Source of the DNA: Heyndrickxia sp050281185
GTDB lineage: Bacteria; Bacillota; Bacilli; Bacillales; Bacillaceae_C
Reading direction: 5' to 3'
Assembly (NCBI RefSeq): GCF_050281185.1
Contig: NZ_JBNNWS010000015.1
Location: 1-64,000 of the forward strand
Length of the DNA: 64,000 nt
In this document: positions 43,731-52,717 of the stretch, one piece after another
Layout: each line of letters begins with the position of its first letter
Numbering within the stretch: the stretch's first letter is position 1
Translations under genes and position numbers: made by a program
Notes under the pieces: model-generated
Told to the model about the DNA's origin: nothing
The model's database searches: none
Seen by the model: only the letters and a program-made list of their open reading frames with translations

Positions 43731-44744
43731 ATGCTTAAAACTGTCCAAGATACATTAAAACGACCACTTCAAGATTTACGAATCTCTGTTACTGATCGCT
43801 GCAATTTTAGATGTGAATATTGTATGCCAGCGGAAGTTTTTGGACCCGATCATTCATTTCTTCCTAAAGATCAGGTATTAACTTTTGAAGAAATTGAAAG
43901 ATTAGCTGCATTGTTTGCAGATTTAGGTGTAAAAAAAATACGTTTAACCGGGGGAGAACCGTTACTACGTCGGGATATTTCTGAATTAATTAATAAATTA
44001 ATAAATATTGAAGGCATTTCAGATATCGGATTAACAACAAATGGCATTTTTCTCCCTAAACAAGCTCCAGCATTATTTACTGCCGGTTTAAGAAGGTTAA
44101 ATATTAGTCTTGACGCATTAAATGACGATATATTTAAGAAAATGAATGGAAGAGGCGTTAGTTCTAAAGCTGTGTTAAAAGGGATTGATACAGCTTTACA
44201 AATGGGCTTTGATATAAAAGTAAATATGGTTGTGCAGAAAGGTATGAATGAACAAGAAATACTTCCGATGGCGAAATATTTTCGGGATATGGGGGTCACA
44301 TTACGCTTCATTGAATTTATGGATGTTGGTAATTCAAATGGGTGGAACTTGGATAAGGTAGTATCGAAGAAGGAAATTTTTCAAATGCTATCGAAGGAAT
44401 TTGAGCTCATTGCAGTTGACGCTTCTTATTATGGGGAAGTAGCAAAACGCTATAAGTACAAAGAAAAAGATGCGGAGATTGGTTTTATTACTTCTGTTTC
44501 CGAATCATTTTGTTCTAGCTGCACAAGAGCAAGAATATCAGCAGACGGCAAGCTATTTACATGCTTATTTGCAAGTAAGGGATATGACCTAAAATCTTAT
44601 CTTCGTAATGGATCGACAGATGATACGATAAAAAATGAAATTATTTCTATTTGGAATCATCGTAGTGATCGATATTCAGATTTAAGAACAAACAAACAAC
44701 TAGGAACAAAAGATAAAATCGAAATGTCATATATTGGTGGATAA
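43731..44744 (+). CDS. moaA: GTP 3',8-cyclase MoaA
   Basis: Radical-SAM enzyme of 337 residues that rearranges GTP in the first step of molybdenum cofactor synthesis. The SAM cluster is C24-x3-C28-x2-C31 (CNFRCEYC). The second cluster lies near the C-terminus (CSSCTRARISADGKLFTC). The essential terminal Gly-Gly is present (SYIGG). GGAGGTGA precedes the ATG at 43731; the frame opens five codons earlier. First gene of a moaA-moeA-mobB operon. Confidence 0.95.
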   Translation: MLKTVQDTLKRPLQDLRISVTDRCNFRCEYCMPAEVFGPDHSFLPKDQVLTFEEIERLAALFADLGVKKIRLTGGEPLLRRDISELINKLINIEGISDIGLTTNGIFLPKQAPALFTAGLRRLNISLDALNDDIFKKMNGRGVSSKAVLKGIDTALQMGFDIKVNMVVQKGMNEQEILPMAKYFRDMGVTLRFIEFMDVGNSNGWNLDKVVSKKEIFQMLSKEFELIAVDASYYGEVAKRYKYKEKDAEIGFITSVSESFCSSCTRARISADGKLFTCLFASKGYDLKSYLRNGSTDDTIKNEIISIWNHRSDRYSDLRTNKQLGTKDKIEMSYIGG

Positions 44745-44778
44745 CGAGTTGAATGAAGAAATAAAAGGGGGATCTAAG

Positions 44779-46071
44779 ATGGCTGGTCGGCGTAAACCTA
44801 TTTGGGTAAAAGACGCAATCGAAATGGTGATGGAATGTAGAAAAAGAGGGGATACTGAGTGGGTTTCCATCGATGAATGTGATAACCGTTTTCTTGCTGA
44901 ACCATTGTGTGCAGATCACGATGTCCCCCCTTTTGATCGATCTCCGTATGATGGATTTGCTATTCGTTCAGAAGATACATTCCTTGCACATTCTAATAAT
45001 CCGATTCAATTAGAAGTAATAGATGAAATTGGTGCCGGTCAAGTAAGTATAATGCAAATTGACCGTTTCCAAGCCACTAGAATTATGACAGGAGCTGCAA
45101 TACCTTTAGGTGCTGATTGTGTAATAATGCAAGAGCTTGTTAAAGAGGAGCACAAGGGAAACAAAAAGTTTATTACAATTAAAAGAAGAATAAAATCAGG
45201 GGATAATATCTCTTTCCAAGGGGAAGATGCTAAAAAAGATCAAGAGCTAATCGGCAAAGGGACTCTTATTAATCCTGGTGTAAAAGCTTTACTCGCTACA
45301 TTTGGTTATTCTCGTGTTCCAGTAATAAGAAAACCGATCATTGGAGTTATTCCAACTGGGAGTGAATTATTGAAGGTTGATGAACCATTAGAGCCTGGAA
45401 AGATTCGGAACAGTAATGGATATATGATAGAATCTCAAATTATTCGTGCAGGAGGATCTATAAAAAAGTTCGAAAATCGTGCAGATGAAATTGAATCTCT
45501 GTATTCATCAGTGAAAACAGCAATAGAGGAATGTGACATAGTCATTACAACAGGTGGAGTATCTGTTGGCGATTTCGATTATCTATCTGAGATTTATAAG
45601 CGTTTAGGTGCTGAAGTGTTATTTAATAAAATCGCTATGAGACCAGGGAGTGTAACAACCGTTGCAAATATAAACGGAAAACTTCTTTTTGGTCTATCTG
45701 GTAATCCTTCTGCATGTTTTGTAGGCTTTGAATTATATGTTAGACCAATTATTCGTTATTGGCTTTATTCGATTAAGCCGTACTTAAGAAAAGCAAAGGC
45801 TGAATTAAAGTCGGATTTTATGAAGCCTAATCCTTTTAGTCGTTTTGTTCGCAGTAGAATGGATTATGAAAATGACAAAATAACTGTTAAACCTGTTGGA
45901 CTCGATAAATCAAATGTAGTGACATCAATTGCATGGGCAAATTGTTTGATGGTTTTACCAGGTGGTACAAGAGGCTTTCAGGTAGGGGATATAGTAGATA
46001 TTTTACTACTGGAGGACCAAACGGGAAGTGAAGAACCGTGGAGAGAAAAGCAAAAGTATTCCAAATTGTAG
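44779..46071 (+). CDS. moeA: Molybdopterin molybdenumtransferase MoeA
   Basis: A 430-residue enzyme, the same length as B. subtilis MoeA, that inserts molybdenum into adenylylated molybdopterin. Signatures are PPFDRSPYDGFAIRS near residue 52, MTGAAIPLGADCVIMQE near 110, and the MPT-binding TTGGVSVGDFDYL and LFGLSGNPSACFVGFELY. AAAGGGGGA precedes the ATG at 44779. It overlaps mobB by 34 bases. Confidence 0.95.
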   Translation: MAGRRKPIWVKDAIEMVMECRKRGDTEWVSIDECDNRFLAEPLCADHDVPPFDRSPYDGFAIRSEDTFLAHSNNPIQLEVIDEIGAGQVSIMQIDRFQATRIMTGAAIPLGADCVIMQELVKEEHKGNKKFITIKRRIKSGDNISFQGEDAKKDQELIGKGTLINPGVKALLATFGYSRVPVIRKPIIGVIPTGSELLKVDEPLEPGKIRNSNGYMIESQIIRAGGSIKKFENRADEIESLYSSVKTAIEECDIVITTGGVSVGDFDYLSEIYKRLGAEVLFNKIAMRPGSVTTVANINGKLLFGLSGNPSACFVGFELYVRPIIRYWLYSIKPYLRKAKAELKSDFMKPNPFSRFVRSRMDYENDKITVKPVGLDKSNVVTSIAWANCLMVLPGGTRGFQVGDIVDILLLEDQTGSEEPWREKQKYSKL

Positions 46072-46547
46072 GTTTTCAAAATAGCGGTAAGACTACAATC
46101 ATTCAAGAGATTATTCAATATTGGAAACAACATAATCTTGACGTAGGGACGATTAAGCATCATGGTCACGGCGGTACCCCTGATACAAACATCAGAGAAA
46201 AAGATTCAGACAAACATTTGGCAGCAGGCGCTGTTATTACGTCTGTTGAAGGTGAAGGAAAGTTATTAATACAAAAAAAATGTCGACCTTGGTCATTACA
46301 AGAAATTATTCACATATATGAATTATTTTTATTAGATCTTATTTTAGTCGAGGGATACAAGTATGAAGCATATCCAAAAGCAGTAATCATCCGAAATGAA
46401 GATGATAAAATATTATTAGAAAAACTAACAAATATTCAGGCTGTTATTTCATGGATTCCATTAAAAAACAGTTTAGAGTACCCCATTTTTTCGATAAAAA
46501 ATAAAAAACTGTTTTTAGAATGGTTACTTACTAAATTAAACAAATAA
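46038..46547 (+). CDS. mobB: Molybdopterin-guanine dinucleotide biosynthesis adaptor MobB
   Basis: A 169-residue GTP-binding protein that helps attach GMP to molybdopterin or deliver the finished cofactor. The P-loop is GFQNSGKTTII (about 11-21), and the family motif LILVEGYKYEAYPKAVIIR follows near 95-113. The GTG start (GTGGAGAGAAAAGC) lies inside the end of moeA, with GGAAGTG a few bases upstream. No mobA, moaBCDE or molybdoenzyme gene is present in this window. Confidence 0.92.
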   Translation: MERKAKVFQIVGFQNSGKTTIIQEIIQYWKQHNLDVGTIKHHGHGGTPDTNIREKDSDKHLAAGAVITSVEGEGKLLIQKKCRPWSLQEIIHIYELFLLDLILVEGYKYEAYPKAVIIRNEDDKILLEKLTNIQAVISWIPLKNSLEYPIFSIKNKKLFLEWLLTKLNK

Positions 46548-46569
46548 ATTTATAGCCCACTATTTAATA

Positions 46570-46600
46570 TGTGATTCCCATTAATTTAATGGGAATCACA
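46570..46600. terminator. Perfect hairpin between mobB and ykuS
   Basis: TGTGATTCCCATT (46570-46582) and AATGGGAATCACA (46588-46600) are perfect 13-base arms with an AATTT-type loop. Neither side has a proper T tract. It probably marks the convergent ends of mobB and ykuS. The TGTGA and TCACA ends are too far apart for an Fnr box. Confidence 0.5.
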
Positions 46601-46623
46601 GGTAAAATCCTTGATGTTTTCTC

Positions 46624-46866
46624 TTATGGTAGTTTACTCTCAACTTCGTTACATACTTCATCTGCAGACATTCCAGATGCATCAATAACTGAACCCTCTA
46701 TAATAATATCTTGAATGCCCATTACATTATTGTCACCACCAGTAACAACACAGCAATCGCAGCCTTGTGCATCTGTTTCATTTTTAAGTTCAACAACATC
46801 ATAGCCTTTTTCTTTAAGGGCTTGTGATACATTTGTCAAAGATTGCTCCACACCTATTTTTGGCAT
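46624..46866 (-). CDS. ykuS: YkuS-family small protein (UPF0180)
   Basis: An 80-residue cytosolic protein, MPKIGVEQSLTNVSQALKEK to the end ADEVCNEVESKLP, with a CDCCVVTGGDNNVMGIQD centre. This matches the UPF0180/YkuS family of Bacillus (81 residues in B. subtilis). No function is known. GAGGAGGTG precedes the ATG at 46866; the frame opens 13 codons earlier without a ribosome site. Confidence 0.82.
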   Translation of the reverse strand: MPKIGVEQSLTNVSQALKEKGYDVVELKNETDAQGCDCCVVTGGDNNVMGIQDIIIEGSVIDASGMSADEVCNEVESKLP

Positions 46867-46932
46867 ACTACTACACCTCCTCTCGCAAATTATAGATTGC
46901 TTCATTCTAAGTTAAATTATTCCAAAAAATGA

Positions 46933-47061
46933 TTATCTTCCATGTTTTTTACGTGAGGCATCTGCTTGGATGTCTCCAGTCTCCGTAGTGGTAGTACCTT
47001 GTCCTTTTACATTCGGATTACTTAAACCGGTTTTGGAAGGGTCTTTTTTTCGTTTTCCCAT
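46933..47061 (-). CDS. YuzL-like small basic protein
   Basis: A 42-residue hydrophilic protein, MGKRKKDPSKTGLSNPNVKG, then QGTTTTETG and a basic end SRKKHGR. It fits the YuzL family of Bacillus, whose composition resembles small acid-soluble spore proteins. GGAGGTGATGAC precedes the ATG. Likely expressed late in sporulation, by inference. Confidence 0.7.
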   Translation of the reverse strand: MGKRKKDPSKTGLSNPNVKGQGTTTTETGDIQADASRKKHGR

Positions 47062-47171
47062 GTCATCACCTCCAATCTTATTTTCCAACATTACCAAAAT
47101 AGTATGTATGATTCATTTTTAAAAAAAATCTTTCGGGTATCAAAAAAAGATGTATAATCGTTTTATACGAA

Positions 47172-47198
47172 GGCTTTGTTAATGAGTTGTTGACGATG
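47172..47198 (+). repeat. Left end of a GGCTTTGTTAA-type element
   Basis: GGCTTTGTTAATGAG then TTGTTGACGATG matches the left ends at 10041 and 48608. The right end is degenerate: I can see only CATCG at 47287 opposite CGATG at 47194. It is probably a decayed MITE-like copy occupying the upstream region of the Fsr-like gene. Confidence 0.35.
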
Positions 47199-47248
47199 AA
47201 TGGCACTTTCGGCAATGCGTGAGATGATTTCTTTACATAGTAAAACTG

Positions 47249-47262
47249 GCTAAGCGCTTACA
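47249..47262 (+). promoter_or_regulatory. cre-like site upstream of the Fsr-like exporter
   Basis: GCTAAGCGCTTACA contains the perfect core TAAGCGCTTA and agrees with the cre consensus except at its first two positions. It lies 66 bases before the start codon. Confidence 0.4.
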
Positions 47263-47327
47263 CTAAGAAATTTATTAGATGCAACACATCGTTAAACTAA
47301 ACGTAATCGAAAACGTAGGAAAGAGAG

Positions 47328-48560
47328 ATGCATATGGCAGTAGCTGCAAAACAAAATTCACAAAATGTAGGATTAAATACGATTTATGGGGTTTTATTCA
47401 CCATCAGTTTAGGACATTTTTTTAATGACTCGCTCCAAGCGGTAGTTCCAGCAATGTTTCCGATATTAGAGAAAACATTAAGTCTTTCCTATTCACAAAT
47501 TGGATGGATTGCTTTTGTTGTAAATATGACATCATCAGTTATGCAGCCTGTATTTGGTTATTATTCCGATAAAAGACCATCTCCTTTCCTGCTGCCTTTA
47601 GGAATGTTTATGAGTATGATTGGACTAATTGGTTTTGGATTGTCTCCAAATTTCTATATCATTTTATGTTCAGTATTTTTTATTGGGATAGGATCGGCTG
47701 TTTTTCATCCTGAAGGCTCTAGAGTTGCATATATGGCGGCAGGAGGAAAAAGAGGGTTAGCTCAATCAATTTATCAAGTGGGTGGGAATTTTGGCCAGTC
47801 ACTTGCACCAGTGTTTACTGCATTCATTTTTGTGCCATTTGGACAAAAAGGAATATTATCTTTTACACTTGTAGCTTTGATGGGAATCATTCTTTTACTA
47901 TTTGTTTCAAAGTGGTACCAACAGCAAATAGCAATTGGCATTCAAAATACGAAAAAGAAAGTTTCTTCAATAGCAAGTGGGCCAATTAACCCAAAAATAA
48001 AAATGGCTATGGTTTTGCTAGTTTTTATTGTATTTGCTAGGTCATGGTACTCGGCAGGTATCACTAATTTCTATCAGTTCTATTTAATTGATGATTACGG
48101 TTTATCGATAAAACAAGCACAAATTTTTGTATTTATCTTTATGATTGCAGGCGTAATCGGAACCTTTTTAGGTGGACCATTGGCTGATAGATTTGGAAAA
48201 CGTAATCTTATTTTATTCTCATTAGTAGGAGCAGCACCGTTTACACTTCTACTGCCACATGTTCCAATATATTTAGTGATTCCGATGTTTTTCTTAATTG
48301 GCTTTATTATAACATCCAGCTTCAGTGTTACAGTGGTCTATGCGCAAGAATTACTGCCGCAAAAAATTGGTATGGTTTCAGGTTTAATTGTTGGTCTTGC
48401 CTTTGGTATGGGGGCTATTGGCGCTGTTTTATATGGTAAATTAGCAGATATTTATAGTATTAAGTTCGTAATGAATTTTTGCAGCTATCTTCCATTATTA
48501 GGACTATTAACTTTCCTATTACCAAGTGATGAAAGGGTAAGGGAGCTGCAAGAAAAATAA
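47328..48560 (+). CDS. MFS exporter, fosmidomycin-resistance (Fsr) family
   Basis: A 410-residue transporter with 12 helices. The N-terminal motif SLGHFFNDSLQAVVPAMFPIL and the strongly conserved FHPEGSRVAYMAAGGKRGLAQSIYQVGGNFGQSL are hallmarks of Fsr proteins. FGYYSDKRPSPF is the loop-2 motif. It likely exports a toxic or excess metabolite. I considered NarK because fnr and Moco genes are near, but the nitrate signature GxGNxGxxxGA is absent. The start could be the ATG at 47328 or 47334. Confidence 0.85.
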   Translation: MHMAVAAKQNSQNVGLNTIYGVLFTISLGHFFNDSLQAVVPAMFPILEKTLSLSYSQIGWIAFVVNMTSSVMQPVFGYYSDKRPSPFLLPLGMFMSMIGLIGFGLSPNFYIILCSVFFIGIGSAVFHPEGSRVAYMAAGGKRGLAQSIYQVGGNFGQSLAPVFTAFIFVPFGQKGILSFTLVALMGIILLLFVSKWYQQQIAIGIQNTKKKVSSIASGPINPKIKMAMVLLVFIVFARSWYSAGITNFYQFYLIDDYGLSIKQAQIFVFIFMIAGVIGTFLGGPLADRFGKRNLILFSLVGAAPFTLLLPHVPIYLVIPMFFLIGFIITSSFSVTVVYAQELLPQKIGMVSGLIVGLAFGMGAIGAVLYGKLADIYSIKFVMNFCSYLPLLGLLTFLLPSDERVRELQEK

Positions 48561-48564
48561 TGTA

Positions 48565-48600
48565 AAAAAGGAATCCAATTTTATGGTTGGATTCCTTTTT
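48565..48600 (+). terminator. Terminator after the Fsr-like gene
   Basis: AAAAAGGAATCCAA (48565-48578) and TTGGATTCCTTTTT (48587-48600) form a perfect stem with an eight-base loop. Confidence 0.92.
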
Positions 48601-48607
48601 AAAGAAT

Positions 48608-48729
48608 GGCTTTGTTAAATCATATTGTTGATGTCTATTACCGCCTACCGTGGTAAATGTTCATTAGTTATTCATTCGAATAAAACCCATTCACATGTAC
48701 CACAGTAGGCTCTAAATCAATAACAAACA
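48608..48729. mobile_element. MITE-like element with GGCTTTGTTAA end
   Basis: The left end GGCTTTGTTAAATC (48608) and right AATAACAAAC (to about 48729) are partial inverted repeats. The interior has GCCTACCGTGGTAAATGT (48643-48660) against ACATGTACCACAGTAGGC (48693-48710), 16 of 18 paired. Same architecture as the element at 10041-10173 but a different inner palindrome. Non-coding. Confidence 0.5.
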
Positions 48730-48745
48730 TAATATAGCGTAATAA

Positions 48746-49642
48746 TTAATGAATATCCTTTTTCTTAAAACGTCCGCCCCTTACTTCAGAAATATTTCCG
48801 ACAGCGAGAAAAGCATTTTCATCGAATTCCTCAATAATTGATTTTAGTTTAGCTTCCTCAAGACGTGTGATAATACAATAAATGACTTTTTTTTCATCGC
48901 CCGTAAAGGCGCCTTCGCCTTTTAAATATGTTACACCACGACCTAGACGTGCAAGTATTGCCTCACCAATATCATCCACATAATCACTAATAATCCAGGC
49001 TGCCTTTGATTCATCTAATCCTTGAATAACTACGTCTATCGTTTTTGCGGCAATAAAATAAGCAATGACAGAATACATCGCCCGATTCCAACCAAAAACA
49101 AAACCTGCACTGCCAAATATGATAAGGTTAAAGAACATGATGATTTCCCCGACTGAAAAGGGAAGTTTTTTATTTAACAGGATAGCGAGTATTTCAGTTC
49201 CGTCTAGTGATCCTCCAAAACGGATAACTAACCCGACACCAAAACCTAAAATAATGCCACCAAACACGGTCACTAATAATAGATCTTCGGTGAAACTATG
49301 GATGGGATGTAATAACGCTGTAGTTATTGACATGATGGTTATTCCATACAATGTAGTTAATGCAAACGTTTTTCCGATTTGTTTATATCCTATGTAAAAA
49401 AATGGGATATTTAGAATAAAAATAACAAGCCCAAGTTTAAGGCCCGATAAATAAGATAAAATAATAGAAATACCTACAATTCCACCATCTAATAAATCAT
49501 TAGGTACAAGAAAAAGCTCTAATGCAACACCCATGATAATCGCACCAAATGTAACAAAAAAAGCACGCTTTAACAGGACGGTCCTTTTAAGTCTTTTATG
49601 TCTCATTAATTCAATTGATTCTTTTGTTTTAGCAAGTTCCAT
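48746..49642 (-). CDS. YitT-family membrane protein (DUF161/DUF2179)
   Basis: A 298-residue protein. Five to six hydrophobic helices (about 25-195) carry the LDGGIVGISIILSYLSG and FGGSLDGTEILAILLNK repeats of the YitT family. A cytosolic C-terminal DUF2179 domain (about 210-290, GRGVTYLKGEGAFTGDEKKVIYCIITRLE) follows, a PII-like fold. B. subtilis has several paralogues (YitT, YpjC, YqfU, YvjA, YxkD). Function is undefined. AAAGGA precedes the ATG. Confidence 0.85.
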   Translation of the reverse strand: MELAKTKESIELMRHKRLKRTVLLKRAFFVTFGAIIMGVALELFLVPNDLLDGGIVGISIILSYLSGLKLGLVIFILNIPFFYIGYKQIGKTFALTTLYGITIMSITTALLHPIHSFTEDLLLVTVFGGIILGFGVGLVIRFGGSLDGTEILAILLNKKLPFSVGEIIMFFNLIIFGSAGFVFGWNRAMYSVIAYFIAAKTIDVVIQGLDESKAAWIISDYVDDIGEAILARLGRGVTYLKGEGAFTGDEKKVIYCIITRLEEAKLKSIIEEFDENAFLAVGNISEVRGGRFKKKDIH

Positions 49643-49862
49643 CGATCCAATCCTTTCATATTAAATTGTTTAGCTTAGAATAATAAATTAACGGGATAAT
49701 AGTGAGGTATCCAAAATTATTGGAAAATACGATCGTAGAAAAAATTATAAACATCAACAAATGTGTATAAAAATGAAGGTTTATTAATTGTTTCATAATT
49801 CATATTATATCGTAAAAAAAGTAATTTGAAAAAAATTATGCATTATTATATAGAAAATCCCA

Positions 49863-50069
49863 TTATAATAAAAAAATAGGTCGATTATCTTCATCATAGG
49901 ATTTAGATAATCGACCTTTATGTTTTTGTTTTCTTAAAACTTCTTCCTTTGTTTTCGTTTTTCTTGTCCTTAAATCTGATAATGCATAAATGCCTCGATT
50001 CTCTTCAGGGTTTCTTCTACCCTCTCTAACAAGCTTTTCACGCATCTTTTTTGCGGAGCTTTTAGCCAT
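49863..50069 (-). CDS. Small basic protein of unknown function
   Basis: A 68-residue, strongly charged protein: MAKSSAKKMREKLVREGRRN, then GIYALSDLRTRKTKTKEEVLR and a KHKGRLSKSYDED tail. It has no hydrophobic segment. GAGGTGAT precedes the ATG at 50069, which supports translation. I recall similar short Lys/Arg-rich proteins in other bacilli but no name or role. It is divergent from topB. Confidence 0.6.
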   Translation of the reverse strand: MAKSSAKKMREKLVREGRRNPEENRGIYALSDLRTRKTKTKEEVLRKQKHKGRLSKSYDEDNRPIFLL

Positions 50070-50304
50070 ATATATCACCTCAAGTTTATCATAACAAATA
50101 AAAAAGCAACTTCAAATAAATAAACAATAATTACTCTAAAAAAGTTAAATGAAAGTTTTAGAGAAAATAAAAGATTACAACAAGAAATTGAAATTCTAAA
50201 CAAGCGGTGTCTATTGTGACCGCTAAATAAGAGTCCCTTTACATTTTTCACTCTAAAACTATGGTATATTAGATAGTACATAGTTAGTAAAGGAGTTCGA
50301 AAAA

Positions 50305-52494
50305 ATGGCAAAAAGTGTAGTAATTGCGGAGAAACCTTCTGTTGCACGCGATATTGCAAATGTATTGAAGTGTACGAAGAAAGGAAATGGATTTTTAGAA
50401 GGCGACAAATATATCGTCACTTGGGCGCTAGGACATTTAGTCACTTTAGCAGACCCTGAGGTATATGATAATAAATATAAATCATGGAACCTAGAGGATC
50501 TTCCTATGCTTCCCGAAAGCATGAAATTAGTTGTTATAAAACAAACTGGGAAGCAGTTTAGTGCTGTAAAAGCACAGTTAAATCGCAATGATGTGAATGA
50601 AATAATCTTGGCTACTGATGCAGGGAGAGAAGGAGAACTAGTTGCACGTTGGATAATTGATAAAGCAAAAGTTCATAAACCTATCAAACGTCTGTGGATC
50701 TCTTCTGTAACAGATAAAGCTATTAAAGATGGATTCAATAACTTAAAGCCTGGTAAAGCTTATGAAAACTTATATGCTTCAGCAGTAGCACGTTCAGAGG
50801 CAGACTGGTATATTGGCTTAAATGCAACTCGTGCCTTAACAACAAAATTCAACGCACAATTAAACTGTGGACGTGTGCAAACACCCACAGTTGCGATGGT
50901 TGCAACACGTGAAGAGGAAATTAAGAACTTTATATCTCAAACGTATTATGGTATTGAAGCGCAAACAGATGGACTTAAATTAACGTGGCAAGATGAGAAG
51001 GGTAATAGTCGTAGCTTCAATAAAGAAAAAATTGATGCAATCGTTCAATCACTTGGACAAAAAGATGCAACGGTTGTTTCCATTGACCGTAAAGCAAAGA
51101 AAACATTCTCACCAGCCTTATATGATTTAACAGAGTTGCAGCGTGATGCCAATAAAATCTTTGGTTATTCAGCTAAAGAAACATTAAATATTATGCAAAA
51201 ACTATACGAGCAACATAAAGTATTAACATACCCGCGTACAGACTCGCGCTTTCTATCTTCAGACATAGTTAGTACGCTTCCAGAACGTTTAAAAGCTTGT
51301 GGTGCAGGGGAATATCGTTTACTCGCTAATAAAGTATTAAAAAAGCCTATTAAAGCAACGAAAGCCTTTGTAGATGATAGTAAGGTAAGTGATCACCATG
51401 CCATCATTCCAACAGAAGGTTATGTGAATTTCTCTACATTCACAGATAAAGAACGTAAAATATATGACCTTGTTGTGAAACGTTTCTTAGCTGTATTATT
51501 TCCTGCTTTTGATTATGAGCAGTTAACAGTACAAGCAAAAATCGGTGATGAAAAATTTTTTGCAAAAGGAAAAACGGTAATTAATGCTGGTTGGAAGGAA
51601 GTGTACGAAAACCGATACGATGAGGAAGAATCAACAGATGATGTAAAAGAGCAATTATTGCCTCGTCTTGAAAAAGGTGATGTATTAAAAACAAAGCTAA
51701 TCGCTCAAACATTGGGCCAAACAAAGCCACCTGCACGTTTTACAGAAGCTACTTTACTATCAGCCATGGAAAATCCTACGAAGTATATGGAAACTAACGA
51801 TAAGAAGCTTGCAGATACTTTAAAATCGACTGGTGGACTTGGTACAGTTGCAACTCGTGCTGATATTATTGATAAATTATTCAATTCATTCCTAATTGAA
51901 AAACGTAGTGGAAAAGAAATCTATATCACTTCTAAAGGTCGCCAACTACTAAATTTAGTACCAGAAGAATTAAAATCGCCAGCAACAACAGCTGAGTGGG
52001 AACAAAAACTTGAGCTAATAGCTAAAGGGAAACTAAAAAAAGATGTGTTCATCAATGAAATGAAAGAACATACAAAAGAAATTGTTGCAGAAATTAAAGC
52101 AAGTAATAAAAAATATAAGCACGACAACATTTCCACAAAATCATGTCCTGACTGTGGAAAACCAATGCTTGAAGTAAATGGTAAAAAAGGAAAAATGCTT
52201 GTCTGCCAAGATCGTGAATGTGGTTATAGAAAGAATGTCGCACGCATAACCAACGCACGCTGTCCTCAATGTAAAAAGAAAATGGAACTTCGTGGTGAAG
52301 GTAAAGGTCAAATCTTCGCATGTAAATGTGGATATCGCGAGAAGCTATCTGCTTTTGAGGCACGACGTAAAAAAGAATCTGGGGGAAAAGTGGATAAACG
52401 CACTGTACAAAAGTACTTAAAAAAGCAAGAAAAAGAAGCTGAACCAATTAACAATGCATTCGCTGAGCTACTTAAAGACATTAAATTTGATTAA
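50305..52494 (+). CDS. topB: DNA topoisomerase III
   Basis: Type IA topoisomerase of 729 residues (B. subtilis TopB: 727), which cuts one strand and decatenates or resolves recombination intermediates. The TOPRIM domain is at the start (KSVVIAEKPSVARDIA, with ATDAGREGEL near residue 105). The catalytic tyrosine is in LTYPRTDSRFL, about residue 312. The C-terminus has two zinc-ribbon-like segments (CPDCGKPMLEV...CQDRECGYRK and CPQCKKKMEL...CKCGYREK). AAAGGAG precedes the ATG. Confidence 0.95.
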   Translation: MAKSVVIAEKPSVARDIANVLKCTKKGNGFLEGDKYIVTWALGHLVTLADPEVYDNKYKSWNLEDLPMLPESMKLVVIKQTGKQFSAVKAQLNRNDVNEIILATDAGREGELVARWIIDKAKVHKPIKRLWISSVTDKAIKDGFNNLKPGKAYENLYASAVARSEADWYIGLNATRALTTKFNAQLNCGRVQTPTVAMVATREEEIKNFISQTYYGIEAQTDGLKLTWQDEKGNSRSFNKEKIDAIVQSLGQKDATVVSIDRKAKKTFSPALYDLTELQRDANKIFGYSAKETLNIMQKLYEQHKVLTYPRTDSRFLSSDIVSTLPERLKACGAGEYRLLANKVLKKPIKATKAFVDDSKVSDHHAIIPTEGYVNFSTFTDKERKIYDLVVKRFLAVLFPAFDYEQLTVQAKIGDEKFFAKGKTVINAGWKEVYENRYDEEESTDDVKEQLLPRLEKGDVLKTKLIAQTLGQTKPPARFTEATLLSAMENPTKYMETNDKKLADTLKSTGGLGTVATRADIIDKLFNSFLIEKRSGKEIYITSKGRQLLNLVPEELKSPATTAEWEQKLELIAKGKLKKDVFINEMKEHTKEIVAEIKASNKKYKHDNISTKSCPDCGKPMLEVNGKKGKMLVCQDRECGYRKNVARITNARCPQCKKKMELRGEGKGQIFACKCGYREKLSAFEARRKKESGGKVDKRTVQKYLKKQEKEAEPINNAFAELLKDIKFD

Positions 52495-52717
52495 ATTACA
52501 TCCAATTCATTTTCATATAAAATGGCAAGAGTATAAAATAAACTTTTAGTAGGCGTTAATACTATGTAAACGATTATTAAACCCAAAAAATCCCCCCCTT
52601 GTCAAATTAGCATAAATTGTATACAATGTTCTATTGTAAGAGAAAATGTGTATATTAAATACAACCTAAATACATTTATATCTTGCAAATATAAATCGAT
52701 AGGTGGTAGTAATTGTG

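Noticed and set aside
46570..46600. Fnr box (TGTGA...TCACA)
   Set aside because: The half-sites are separated by 21 bases rather than 6 and lie at convergent gene ends.
47328..48560. NarK nitrate transporter
   Set aside because: Proximity to fnr and Moco genes suggested it, but the FHPEGSRVAYMA motif and start are those of Fsr-family exporters, and the nitrate signature motifs are absent.
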